Under the pieces are notes generated by a model that was given only the letters and a program-made list of their open reading frames with translations, did no database searches and was not told where the DNA came from. Source: Candidatus Cloacimonas sp. SDB (GTDB taxonomy: Bacteria > Cloacimonadota > Cloacimonadia > Cloacimonadales > TCS61). Taken from it: a stretch of 9,922 nucleotides of DNA. Shown piece after piece: positions 1-5,639 of this stretch. Numbering within the stretch: position 1 is the first letter of the stretch; each line of letters starts with the position of its first letter. Where the stretch lies: contig LKUH01000348.1 of assembly GCA_001412425.1 (NCBI GenBank), positions 1-9,922 on the forward strand, in the 5' to 3' direction. Both the position numbers and the translations under genes were made by a program.

Positions 1-309
1 TAATCTCTCAAAAAAAGGAAGAACGCCGCCCAGCAGCTGAATTACAATGGAAGTGGTAATATAAGGCATTATACCAAGAGCAAATACAGAAGCTCGACCG
101 AGATTACCTCCCACAAACAGGTCAAACATACCAAACAGGTTACCGCCGGATTCACTGGCACCACCTAAAAAATCCTTTAATGCCTGAGCATTTATACCCG
201 GTATAGGAATAAAACTTCCCAAACGATAAAGTATTAAAATAAAAGCTGTAAATAAAATTTTTCTCTTCAGATCTGGGATTTTAAAAACATTACTTATACT
301 TTGTAACAC
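1..309 (-). CDS. secY: Protein translocase subunit SecY, N-terminal part (3' end outside window)
   Basis: SecY is the channel subunit of the SecYEG translocon in the inner membrane. Only the first 103 codons are present. I translated them by hand from a GTG start, and they run in frame to the window edge. The start region reads LQSISNVFKIPDLKRK, followed by a first hydrophobic segment at about residues 18-34 ending in the typical YRLGSFIPIPG. The plug-region loop with LGGASESGGNLFGMFDL comes next, and a second hydrophobic segment around residues 78-97 (ALGIMPYITTSIVIQLL) follows. The start is fixed by a GGAGGT Shine-Dalgarno lying inside the end of rplO, 8 nt upstream; the GTG begins 1 nt after the rplO stop. 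Position after rplO is the classical spc-operon order, so translation is probably coupled to L15. Identity is certain; the full length cannot be judged. Confidence 0.97.
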   Translation of the reverse strand, partial: MLQSISNVFKIPDLKRKILFTAFILILYRLGSFIPIPGINAQALKDFLGGASESGGNLFGMFDLFVGGNLGRASVFALGIMPYITTSIVIQLLGGVLPFFERL

Positions 310-310
310 C

Positions 311-763
311 TTAAATTACCTCCGCTTTACCACCAAATTTTTCAATGATCTCTTTAGCGGTCTTAGAAAAAGCGTTAGCTTTGATTGTAAGTTTCTTATC
401 AAAACCGTCAATATCCTTAGCCAGAATTTTTACCGGAGCTTTTTCATTTGCTCTTAATTTTCTCACCAAACTCAGTTTTTCAAGTTTTACTATATCAAAT
501 TCGGTTTCTTCAAAATTAACCAGCTTTCCTAAATTCACAATTCTAAATTTTTTCTTAAATATATTGGTAAATCCTCTTTTGGGAAGACGTCTCTGCAGGG
601 GCATCTGACCACCTTCAAACCAGGCTGGAATATTGCCGCCAGATCTTGATTTCTGACCCTTATGACCCTTACCTGATGTTTTACCCTGACCAGTTCCATG
701 ACCTTTTCCAAGTCTCTTTTTATTTTTGTTGATCTTAGGACGTTCAATTTTATGTAAATACAT
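311..763 (-). CDS. rplO: 50S ribosomal protein L15 (uL15)
   Basis: L15 is a late-assembly protein of the large subunit that threads into 23S rRNA. The 150-residue product has the normal length. Its N-terminal half is a Gly/Lys-rich, unstructured rRNA-binding stretch (about residues 18-43, GKGHGTGQGKTSGKGHKGQK then SRSGG). The conserved WFEGGQMPLQRRLPKRGF block follows at about 48-65, then the globular C-terminal domain. The ATG lies about 6 nt behind an AAGGGG Shine-Dalgarno, 17 nt after the rpmD stop. The stop is TAA, 1 nt before secY. Nothing is unusual about the protein. Confidence 0.98.
   Translation of the reverse strand: MYLHKIERPKINKNKKRLGKGHGTGQGKTSGKGHKGQKSRSGGNIPAWFEGGQMPLQRRLPKRGFTNIFKKKFRIVNLGKLVNFEETEFDIVKLEKLSLVRKLRANEKAPVKILAKDIDGFDKKLTIKANAFSKTAKEIIEKFGGKAEVI
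318..323 (-). promoter_or_regulatory. Ribosome binding site for secY (GGAGGT)
   Basis: GGAGGT on the minus strand lies 8 nt before the GTG at 309-307. It overlaps the last codons of rplO, so ribosomes finishing L15 arrive at the secY start. It decides the non-ATG start of secY. Confidence 0.85.
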
Positions 764-780
764 CTAAATCCCCTTAGAAA

Positions 781-1326
781 TTATTCTTTTTTTGCCTTGA
801 GCTCTTTCGGTTTATCTTTTGCTTTTTCCGCTTTAGCTTCAGTCTTTTTAACTGTCTTTTTAGAAGCTGTTGATTTTGCCGCTGTTTTTTTAGCAGTGGT
901 TTTTTTAACGACTGGTTTATCAGTATCTGCTTTTTTAGCGGAGGTTTTTTTAACGGTTGACTTACCGGTTTCTGTTTTTTTGGCAGTAGTCTTTTTGGTA
1001 ACTGTTTTTTTGCCGGATGCAGTTTTTTTCTGAGCTGCCGGTTTCTTTGCTTCAGTTTTTGTTGTTTTTACAGTTTTTGTTTCCGTTGCAACCTTTTCCT
1101 GTTCAGGTTTTTTAATTTCAGGTTTTTCAACTTTTTTGGGAGTTTTTTCCTCAATTTCTTCAACTGAAACCAGATGGATCACTTTGTTGATCATACCTCG
1201 AATCACGGAATTGTCATCATGCATTCTGGATCTGCGGATTTTACCTAAACCCAATGCTGCAATAGTTCTTTTTTGATCTTTCTTTCTACCGATCGTACTT
1301 CTTATCTGAGTAACTTTAAGCTTCAT
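781..1326 (-). CDS. rpmD: 50S ribosomal protein L30 (uL30) with long Lys-rich C-terminal tail
   Basis: L30 is a small large-subunit protein. Residues 1-59 match an ordinary bacterial L30 (KVTQIRSTIGR at the start, ALGLGKIRRS in the middle, IRGMINKVIHLVSVEE at the end). Bacterial L30 normally stops there, at about 58-60 residues, but this ORF continues to 181. Residues 60-181 hold 43 Lys and many Thr and Ala, with no Arg, His or aromatic residue, so the tail is very basic and almost surely disordered. Residues 111-155 are three 15-residue units beginning KKTTAKK or KKTSAKK. The composition recalls histone H1-like bacterial tails; a role in rRNA or DNA binding is inference. The ATG lies 11 nt inside the end of rpsE, with a GGGAGGA Shine-Dalgarno 5 nt upstream. 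The tail has many A7 runs on the coding strand. An assembly frameshift joining two genes is unlikely because tail codons stay open and uniform to a single TAA before rplO. Confidence 0.95.
   Translation of the reverse strand: MKLKVTQIRSTIGRKKDQKRTIAALGLGKIRRSRMHDDNSVIRGMINKVIHLVSVEEIEEKTPKKVEKPEIKKPEQEKVATETKTVKTTKTEAKKPAAQKKTASGKKTVTKKTTAKKTETGKSTVKKTSAKKADTDKPVVKKTTAKKTAAKSTASKKTVKKTEAKAEKAKDKPKELKAKKE
862..996 (-). repeat. Three 45-bp imperfect tandem repeats in the rpmD tail
   Basis: Units lie at 952-996, 907-951 and 862-906 and encode residues 111-125, 126-140 and 141-155 of L30. Each begins with codons for KKT(T/S)AKK and ends with a less conserved seven or eight residues rich in Thr, Ser, Val and Asp. 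Aligned by eye the units keep the same phase, with most of the identity in the poly-A and lysine codons. A degenerate further unit (KKTVKKTEAKAEKAK) follows at 817-861, and similar KKT motifs precede the array. Confidence 0.8.
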
Positions 1327-1852
1327 TTAAATCCTCCCGGCCGGTAATTTCAGCAATTGTCTTATTGCGTAATTTTGCAACCTGGGAAACTGTTCTCAAA
1401 CTTTTAAGCCCATTAACAGTTGCTTTAACAACATTTGCCGGAGTATTAGAACCCAGTGATTTGGTTAGAATATTTTCTACTCCTACGGCTTCAAGAATAG
1501 AACGTGCCGGACCGCCGGCAATGATACCGGTACCCGGTGATGCAGGCCTGAGCATAATAAAACTGGCACCGAAGCGTCCCATTATTTCGTGAGGAATAGT
1601 ACCGTTAACCAGGGGAACAGAAAACAGATTATTTCCAGCTCTTTCTTTCGCTTTTCTAATGGCATCAACTATTTCATTTGCTTTACCGGTTCCAACTCCA
1701 ACTTTTCCTTCTTTATCTCCCACAACAACCGTAGCATTAAAGGAGAAATTTCTTCCGCCTTTAACAACTTTGGCAACTCTATTGGTATCTACTATTTTTT
1801 CAATAGCAAATTGAGGTTCGTTATTACGAGGATTATCTTTATTGTAAGCCAA
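1316..1852 (-). CDS. rpsE: 30S ribosomal protein S5 (uS5), TTG start
   Basis: S5 shapes the decoding region and the mRNA entry side of the small subunit. The 178-residue product has the N-terminal dsRNA-binding-like domain with the conserved loop VVKGGRNFSFNATVVVGD (about residues 29-46), where spectinomycin-resistance changes map in other bacteria. The GKVGVGTGKANE stretch follows, then the C-terminal domain with GTGIIAGGPARSILEAVGV (about 107-125). The start codon is TTG, preceded 6 nt upstream by GGAGG; no in-frame ATG or GTG fits better. The 3' end overlaps rpmD by 11 nt, which suggests translational coupling. Identity is certain. Confidence 0.97.
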   Translation of the reverse strand: MAYNKDNPRNNEPQFAIEKIVDTNRVAKVVKGGRNFSFNATVVVGDKEGKVGVGTGKANEIVDAIRKAKERAGNNLFSVPLVNGTIPHEIMGRFGASFIMLRPASPGTGIIAGGPARSILEAVGVENILTKSLGSNTPANVVKATVNGLKSLRTVSQVAKLRNKTIAEITGREDLNEA

Positions 1853-1856
1853 TTCA

Positions 1857-1864
1857 CTCCTCCC
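1857..1864 (-). promoter_or_regulatory. Ribosome binding site for rpsE (GGGAGGAG)
   Basis: A strong Shine-Dalgarno sits between the rplR stop (1865-1867) and the TTG at 1852-1850. It supports TTG as the real S5 start. Confidence 0.8.
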
Positions 1865-2236
1865 TTAAATTATTAAACCAGCTTTTCTGGCGCCTTCTGC
1901 AAATGCTTTTACTCTGCCATGATACAAAAAACCGCCGCGATCGAAACAAACCTGTTTAATGCCTTTTTCAAGGGCTTTTTCACCTAATTTTAACCCGATC
2001 TCAAAACTTTGTTCAATTTTCTTTTTTGATTTATCTAATTCAATTTCCCTGGAAAGAGATGATAAGGAAAGCAAGGTTACACCGGTTTCGTCGTTGATGA
2101 TCTGACCGCTAATGTTTTTAAGGCTACGAAACACTACCAGTCTGGGCATATCAGCGGTCCCGAATATTTTTTTTCTTATTGCTTTGGTTCTTCTTTTTCT
2201 TGCCAGCTCTTTCTTTTTTGTAATGGAGTTCTTCAT
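1865..2236 (-). CDS. rplR: 50S ribosomal protein L18 (uL18)
   Basis: L18 binds 5S rRNA with L5 and L25 in the central protuberance. The 123-residue product is of normal length. It has a Lys/Arg-rich N-terminal tail (residues 7-24), the conserved PRLVVFRSLKNISGQII strand-loop-strand (about 31-47), and the C-terminal CFDRGGFLYHGRVKAFAEGARKAGL signature (about 97-121). The ATG follows a GAGGA Shine-Dalgarno in the 18-nt gap after rplF. The stop is TAA. Confidence 0.98.
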   Translation of the reverse strand: MKNSITKKKELARKRRTKAIRKKIFGTADMPRLVVFRSLKNISGQIINDETGVTLLSLSSLSREIELDKSKKKIEQSFEIGLKLGEKALEKGIKQVCFDRGGFLYHGRVKAFAEGARKAGLII

Positions 2237-2254
2237 CTTATCCTCTTCTAATTA

Positions 2255-2824
2255 TTAAGTACCAGCTTTAGAGACCACACGTACATGTTCTCCTTCCCAG
2301 CGAATACCTTTTCCTTTGAAATTAGGAGCAGGTTTTCGACAGGCCCTGATCTCAGCTGCGAATTTTCCAACATCTTCTTTATGAATACCTGAAACTTTTA
2401 TAACAGCCTGAACACCAAGAGCTCCCTGTTCTCTGCGGGGAATTGTCTGGGTTTCAACTTTTAAGTTTTCAGGAACTTCAACCAGGATTTCATGTGAATA
2501 TCCCAGGTTCATTTTTAACCATGGTCCTGCCATTTCGGCAGAATAACCTGTTCCAATCACCTGTAGTGATCTTGAATAACCTTCTGTTACTCCTTTAACC
2601 AAATTATTTATTAAAGCTCTGGCTAATCCGTGAAATGATTTCTGCTCTCTGGAGTCATTGCTGCGTTCAACCAGGATCTTACCGTCATCTAATGTAACGG
2701 ATATTCCCGGTTTTACCGTATAATCCAAAGTGCCAAGTTTTCCGGTGACTGTAACTTTACGTTCTTCAATATCTACTTTGATACCATCTGGCAATTGAAT
2801 CGGTGTTCTTCCTATCCTAGACAT
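2255..2824 (-). CDS. rplF: 50S ribosomal protein L6 (uL6)
   Basis: L6 binds near the sarcin-ricin loop and the GTPase-associated centre. The protein begins MSRIGRTPIQLPDGIKV, as usual. It has two tandem domains: residues 1 to about 80, and about 82-175 with GYSRSLQVIGTGYSAE (82-97). It ends with the signature RKPAPNFKGKGIRWEGE (163-179). At 189 residues it is about ten longer than typical L6 (about 177-180). The extra length appears to lie around residues 126-141 (QTIPRREQGALGVQA), just before the conserved SGIHKEDVGKFAAEIR; see findings. The ATG is 4 nt from GGGAGGA. The rpsH stop is 12 nt upstream. Confidence 0.98.
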   Translation of the reverse strand: MSRIGRTPIQLPDGIKVDIEERKVTVTGKLGTLDYTVKPGISVTLDDGKILVERSNDSREQKSFHGLARALINNLVKGVTEGYSRSLQVIGTGYSAEMAGPWLKMNLGYSHEILVEVPENLKVETQTIPRREQGALGVQAVIKVSGIHKEDVGKFAAEIRACRKPAPNFKGKGIRWEGEHVRVVSKAGT

Positions 2825-2836
2825 TCAATCCTCCCA

Positions 2837-3250
2837 TTACCAAACCTTACAAACATATTCACCACCAACGCAATTTTTACGGGCATCTCTGTCTACCATA
2901 ACACCTTTATTTGTTGTTAATATGGCACAGCCTGTATTATTATAAACGGAAGGAATATTATTGGAATTAACATAAACTCTTAATCCAGGTTTGCTAATTC
3001 TTTCAATCCCCCTGAGTACAGGTTCTCCGCTGTTGGTATAGCGCAAATTTATAAAGATCTTCTTTCTATAAATCTTTTTATCCGCATCTCTTTCAACAAG
3101 TTCATAACTATTGATGTAATTCTCTTCTGCCAGGATTTTAACAATCGCTTCTGAAATTTTGCTGTGGTTAATCTGTACTGTTTTATGCTGCGCGCGATAG
3201 GCATTCCTGATCTTAGTGATTGCATCAGCAATAGGATCTGTTATACTCAT
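2837..3250 (-). CDS. rpsH: 30S ribosomal protein S8 (uS8)
   Basis: S8 binds helix 21 of 16S rRNA and, in E. coli, represses the spc operon at the rplX-rplE junction. The 137-residue product begins MSITDPIADAITKIRNA. It carries the core strands around LRYTNSGEPVLRGIERISKPGLRVY (69-93) and ends with the C-terminal RNA-binding signature TTNKGVMVDRDARKNCVGGE..CKVW (112-137). The ATG follows AAGGAG in a 12-nt gap after rpsN. Whether S8 autoregulation exists here cannot be told; I saw no obvious copy of the E. coli target around the rplE start. Confidence 0.98.
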   Translation of the reverse strand: MSITDPIADAITKIRNAYRAQHKTVQINHSKISEAIVKILAEENYINSYELVERDADKKIYRKKIFINLRYTNSGEPVLRGIERISKPGLRVYVNSNNIPSVYNNTGCAILTTNKGVMVDRDARKNCVGGEYVCKVW

Positions 3251-3262
3251 TCTTTCTCCTTT

Positions 3263-3448
3263 CTACCAACTTGCCTTTTTTATTCCCGGGATTTCCCCTT
3301 TCGATGCCAGATCTCTGAAGCAAAGACGGCAAATTCCAAAATCGCGCATATATGCTCTTGGGCGACCGCAAATTTTACATCTATTATATTTTCTCACGGC
3401 AAATTTTGGTGTCTTTTTTTGCTTTTCAACTAATGATTTCTTAGCCAA
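3263..3448 (-). CDS. rpsN: 30S ribosomal protein S14, zinc-binding short form (uS14, type Z), TTG start
   Basis: S14 sits in the head of the small subunit. I take the TTG at 3448-3446 as start. It gives exactly 61 residues, the standard length of the zinc form, and sits 7 nt behind an AGGGG Shine-Dalgarno. The longer reading from an ATG at 3490 would run back into rplE and add 14 residues that S14 does not have. Residues 24, 27, 40 and 43 are Cys (RCKICGRPRAYMRDFGICRLCFR), forming the Zn ribbon. The C-terminus GEIPGIKKASW is diagnostic. This C+ form depends on zinc; the longer Cys-less form used as a replacement under zinc limitation is not in this window. The stop is TAG. Confidence 0.97.
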   Translation of the reverse strand: MAKKSLVEKQKKTPKFAVRKYNRCKICGRPRAYMRDFGICRLCFRDLASKGEIPGIKKASW

Positions 3449-3455
3449 AGTGATT

Positions 3456-3460
3456 CCCCT
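3456..3460 (-). promoter_or_regulatory. Ribosome binding site for rpsN (AGGGG)
   Basis: It is placed 7 nt before the TTG at 3448-3446 and just after the rplE stop. It decides for the TTG start over the upstream in-frame ATG at 3490, which lies within rplE. Confidence 0.8.
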
Positions 3461-3464
3461 TTTT

Positions 3465-4007
3465 TTACATTTTCTTAAACGGCATGCCAATTAAGGTAAG
3501 AAGCTCTCTTCCTTCCTCATCCGTATCCGCTGTAGTTACTATTGTTATATCCATTCCTCGAATGGCATCTATTTTATCATATTCTATTTCGGGAAAAACA
3601 GTCTGTTCTTTAATTCCAACCGTAAAATTTCCCCTGCCGTCAAAAGACTTCGGAGAAATGCCCCTGAAGTCGCGAATTCTGGGGATAACAATACTGATAA
3701 GTCTATCTATGAATTCATACATGATCTCACCGCGAAGTGTGACCTTGCAACCAATGGGCATCCCCTGTCTTAATTTAAAGTTTGATATTGATTTTTTAGC
3801 TTTGGTTATAATTGGTTTCCTGCCCGTTATCTGGGCAAGATCCTTAACGGCATTATCCAATAAAGCCTTGTTTTGTGTTGCAGAACCGACTCCCATATTT
3901 ACGGAAACTTTTTCTAATTTAGGAACGCTATTAACATTATCGTACCCAAAATGTTTCATCAAAGCCGGTATAGTTTCTTTAATGTATTTTTCTTTTAAGC
4001 GATTCAT
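3465..4007 (-). CDS. rplE: 50S ribosomal protein L5 (uL5)
   Basis: L5 binds 5S rRNA in the central protuberance and contacts the P-site tRNA. The 180-residue product has normal length. Recognisable blocks are PKLEKVSVNMGVG (29-41), the TGRKPIITKAKKSISNFKLR stretch (61-80), GMPIGCKVTLRG (82-93), and RIRDFRGISPKSFDGRGNFTVGIKEQTVFPEI (110-141). The end is DEEGRELLTLIGMPF (163-177). The ATG is 6-7 nt behind AAAGGAG, which lies in the 11-nt gap after rplX. The TAA stop is 16 nt before rpsN. Confidence 0.98.
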   Translation of the reverse strand: MNRLKEKYIKETIPALMKHFGYDNVNSVPKLEKVSVNMGVGSATQNKALLDNAVKDLAQITGRKPIITKAKKSISNFKLRQGMPIGCKVTLRGEIMYEFIDRLISIVIPRIRDFRGISPKSFDGRGNFTVGIKEQTVFPEIEYDKIDAIRGMDITIVTTADTDEEGRELLTLIGMPFKKM

Positions 4008-4018
4008 TCCAAACTCCT

Positions 4019-4357
4019 TTAAATTTCGTCTCCGGATTTCCTACAAACACGCATTCTGTTGTCACCTGCTTTACGGTATACCGCTTTGGTAACTTCACCT
4101 AATTTTTCATTGAACAACATAACGTTGGAAACATCTATCGGAGCTTCCTTTTCAATGATACCGCCCTGCTGATTCTGTTGCGTCGGCCGTGTATGTTTTT
4201 TAATAAAATTCACTTTTTCAACGATGACTTTGCCATCTTTAGGGAAGGCTTTCAACACTTTTCCCTTCACACCTTTGTATTTTCCGGTGATCACAACAAC
4301 AACATCACCTCTTTTGATCCTTATTTTTTTATTTAAATTACTTTTTTTATTTACCAT
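4019..4357 (-). CDS. rplX: 50S ribosomal protein L24 (uL24)
   Basis: L24 is an early assembly protein of the large subunit near the tunnel exit. The 112-residue product has an N-terminal KOW motif (about residues 14-41, IKRGDVVVVITGKYKGVKGK) and the family block HTRPTQQNQQGGIIEKEAPI (55-74) followed by DVSNVM. The family range is about 100-115 residues, and the slightly longer basic N-terminus (MVNKKSNLNKK) is within normal variation. The ATG is 4 nt behind AGGAGT. The stop is TAA. Confidence 0.98.
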   Translation of the reverse strand: MVNKKSNLNKKIRIKRGDVVVVITGKYKGVKGKVLKAFPKDGKVIVEKVNFIKKHTRPTQQNQQGGIIEKEAPIDVSNVMLFNEKLGEVTKAVYRKAGDNRMRVCRKSGDEI

Positions 4358-4365
4358 AATAACTC

Positions 4366-4734
4366 CTAGAGAACCTCCGGTGCCAATGAAATAATTTTCA
4401 TATACTGATGATCACGTAATTCTCTTGCTACAGGTCCGAATATTCGGGTAGCTATCGGTTCCCCTCTGTCGTCAATAATAACAGCGGCATTGTCTTCGAA
4501 TCTGATATAAGTGCCGTCTTTTCTGCTGACTTCTTTATGCGTTCTTACGACAACGGCTTTTGTGACAGTGCCTTTTTTGATTTTACCGTTGGGAACAGCT
4601 GATTTTATCGTTACAATTATCACATCGCCAACACTGGCATATCTTCTTTTGGAACCACCGGGGATCTTAATGCACATTGCCTTTTTGGCACCCGAATTAT
4701 CTGCTACGGTTAATAATGTCTGAGCTTGAATCAT
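4366..4734 (-). CDS. rplN: 50S ribosomal protein L14 (uL14)
   Basis: L14 lies on the subunit interface, makes bridges to 16S rRNA and is the docking site of the silencing factor RsfS. At 122 residues it has the exact canonical length. It begins MIQAQTLLTVADNSGAKK (1-18), carries the GDVIIVTIKSAVP strand (36-48), the VVVRTHKEVSRKDG loop (61-74) and FEDNAAVIID (79-88), and ends with RIFGPVARELR (97-107). In E. coli this gene opens the spc operon behind its own promoter. Here the rpsQ stop is only 10 nt upstream, so no separate promoter fits in the gap. The ATG follows AAGGAG. The stop is TAG. Confidence 0.98.
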   Translation of the reverse strand: MIQAQTLLTVADNSGAKKAMCIKIPGGSKRRYASVGDVIIVTIKSAVPNGKIKKGTVTKAVVVRTHKEVSRKDGTYIRFEDNAAVIIDDRGEPIATRIFGPVARELRDHQYMKIISLAPEVL

Positions 4735-4744
4735 TTCAGACTCC

Positions 4745-4999
4745 TTATTTACTTCTTACAATTATTTTATTTAAAACCCATTTTTTATATTTGCTAATAG
4801 GTTTACTTTCCTGGATCAATACAATGTCACCCATTTTACACTCATTGTTCTCGTCATGAGCTTTGAATTTTTTATGTCGGCGCACAATTTTTTTATAAAG
4901 CGGATGTTTAAATTGACGCTCAACTTTAACAACGATCGTCTTATCCATTTTATCGCTGACGACTACGCCCTGTTTAATTAATTTTCTTCCTTCAGTCAT
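4745..4999 (-). CDS. rpsQ: 30S ribosomal protein S17 (uS17)
   Basis: S17 is a primary 16S-binding protein with an OB fold. The 84-residue product shows RKLIKQGVVVSDKMDKTIVV (5-24), VERQFKHPLYKKIVRRHKKF (26-45) with the long loop, AHDENNECKMGDIVLIQESKPISK (47-70), and the terminal YKKWVLNKII (71-80). All are family landmarks. The ATG lies 11 nt downstream of the rpmC stop with AGAGGT upstream. In E. coli this is the last gene of the S10 operon; here transcription evidently continues to rplN. Confidence 0.98.
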   Translation of the reverse strand: MTEGRKLIKQGVVVSDKMDKTIVVKVERQFKHPLYKKIVRRHKKFKAHDENNECKMGDIVLIQESKPISKYKKWVLNKIIVRSK

Positions 5000-5010
5000 T
5001 TTCCAACCTC

Positions 5011-5214
5011 TTATTCCTGAGTATCACTTTTTTGACGTTCGGTCTTTAAAGTTAATATTCGGGCAATATCTTTTTTCACAACCTTAATTCTCATCTGATT
5101 TTCTAAACGGTTTAAACTCTTTTGGAATCTCAGATTAAATATTTCTTCTTTCAGGTCATGTAATTTCTGTTCTAATTCTTCATTCGTAAATTCGCGGAGT
5201 TCATTCATTTTCAT
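5011..5214 (-). CDS. rpmC: 50S ribosomal protein L29 (uL29)
   Basis: L29 is a two-helix hairpin protein at the tunnel exit, close to L23 and the signal recognition particle docking site. The 67-residue product reads as two helices: ELREFTNEELEQKLHDLKEE (5-24) and the conserved NLRFQKSLNRLENQMRIKVVKKDIARI (27-53). The first ATG overlaps the rplP TGA stop (ATGA), giving coupled translation, with an AGAGGGG Shine-Dalgarno 7-8 nt upstream inside rplP. A second Met at codon 3 is a possible but less well spaced start. The polar C-terminus (TERQKSDTQE) is unremarkable. Confidence 0.97.
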   Translation of the reverse strand: MKMNELREFTNEELEQKLHDLKEEIFNLRFQKSLNRLENQMRIKVVKKDIARILTLKTERQKSDTQE

Positions 5215-5630
5215 AGGTCAAACCCCTCTCTAATGACTATTTTTGTTTTCACAGGCAACTTATGACTGGCCATGGTAGCTGCATGTTTTGCAACTTCAAG
5301 ATCAACACCTTCAAATTCAAACATGATTCTTCCGGGTTTAACAACGGCAACCCAATATTCAGGTGCCCCTTTACCTTTCCCCATACGTGTTTCAGCTGGT
5401 TTCTTGGTAATTGGTTTATCCGGAAATATTCGGATCCATAATTTTCCTGATCTTTTCATGGTTCTTGTAATTGCCACACGGGCAGATTCAATCTGTCTGC
5501 TGGTTATCCAGCCTGCATCTAAAGCAATAATGCCATAGTCACCAAAACTTAGCGAGTTTCCGCGCTGAGCTAATCCTCTTCTGCGACCTGTTTGTTTTTT
5601 TCTGTATTTAACTTTCTTTGGAGCTAACAT
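5211..5630 (-). CDS. rplP: 50S ribosomal protein L16 (uL16)
   Basis: L16 sits next to the A-site tRNA elbow and the 5S rRNA and is needed for late 50S maturation. The 139-residue product begins MLAPKKVKYRKKQTGRRRG, contains the basic ARVAITRTMKRSGKLWIRIFP block (50-70), the RMGKGKGAPEYWVAVVKPGR loop (82-101), and ends KLPVKTKIVIREGF. Arg82 aligns with the E. coli Arg81 that is hydroxylated by YcfD; whether that modification occurs here is unknown. The ATG follows AAGGGGA in a 9-nt gap after rpsC. The stop overlaps the rpmC start by 4 nt. Confidence 0.98.
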   Translation of the reverse strand: MLAPKKVKYRKKQTGRRRGLAQRGNSLSFGDYGIIALDAGWITSRQIESARVAITRTMKRSGKLWIRIFPDKPITKKPAETRMGKGKGAPEYWVAVVKPGRIMFEFEGVDLEVAKHAATMASHKLPVKTKIVIREGFDL

Positions 5631-5639
5631 TACTTCCCC

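Noticed and set aside
862..1029. The repeated segment as a possible CRISPR array or intergenic repeat.
   Set aside because: The units are directly adjacent, without spacers, keep reading frame and encode a low-complexity protein tail.
797..1033. A plus-strand ORF of about 78 residues rich in Phe, Leu, Val and Ala that resembles a membrane protein.
   Set aside because: It is the antisense shadow of the lysine/alanine/threonine-rich L30 tail: poly-A coding reversed gives Phe codons. It has no ribosome binding site of its own that stands out, and the minus-strand gene is continuous.
1316..1326. The rpsE/rpmD overlap and the ATGA junctions at rplD/rplW and rplP/rpmC as possible frameshift sites.
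   Set aside because: Each gene has its own start and Shine-Dalgarno and a family-consistent length. Such overlaps are normal translational coupling.
3449..3490. An upstream ATG start for S14 giving 75 residues.
   Set aside because: It would overlap the end of rplE and add 14 residues not found in the 61-residue zinc form. The TTG at 3448 has its own AGGGG at 7 nt.
4008..4018. A possible S8 repressor binding site at the rplX-rplE junction, as in E. coli.
   Set aside because: The 11-nt gap and the flanking sequence show no stem that I could recognise as the S8 target. A folding search would be needed to claim it.
3484..4092. A long plus-strand ORF (about 202 residues) opposite rplE and rplX.
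   Set aside because: It lies fully antisense to two well-conserved ribosomal genes and shows no recognisable domain. Long antisense ORFs are expected opposite such genes.
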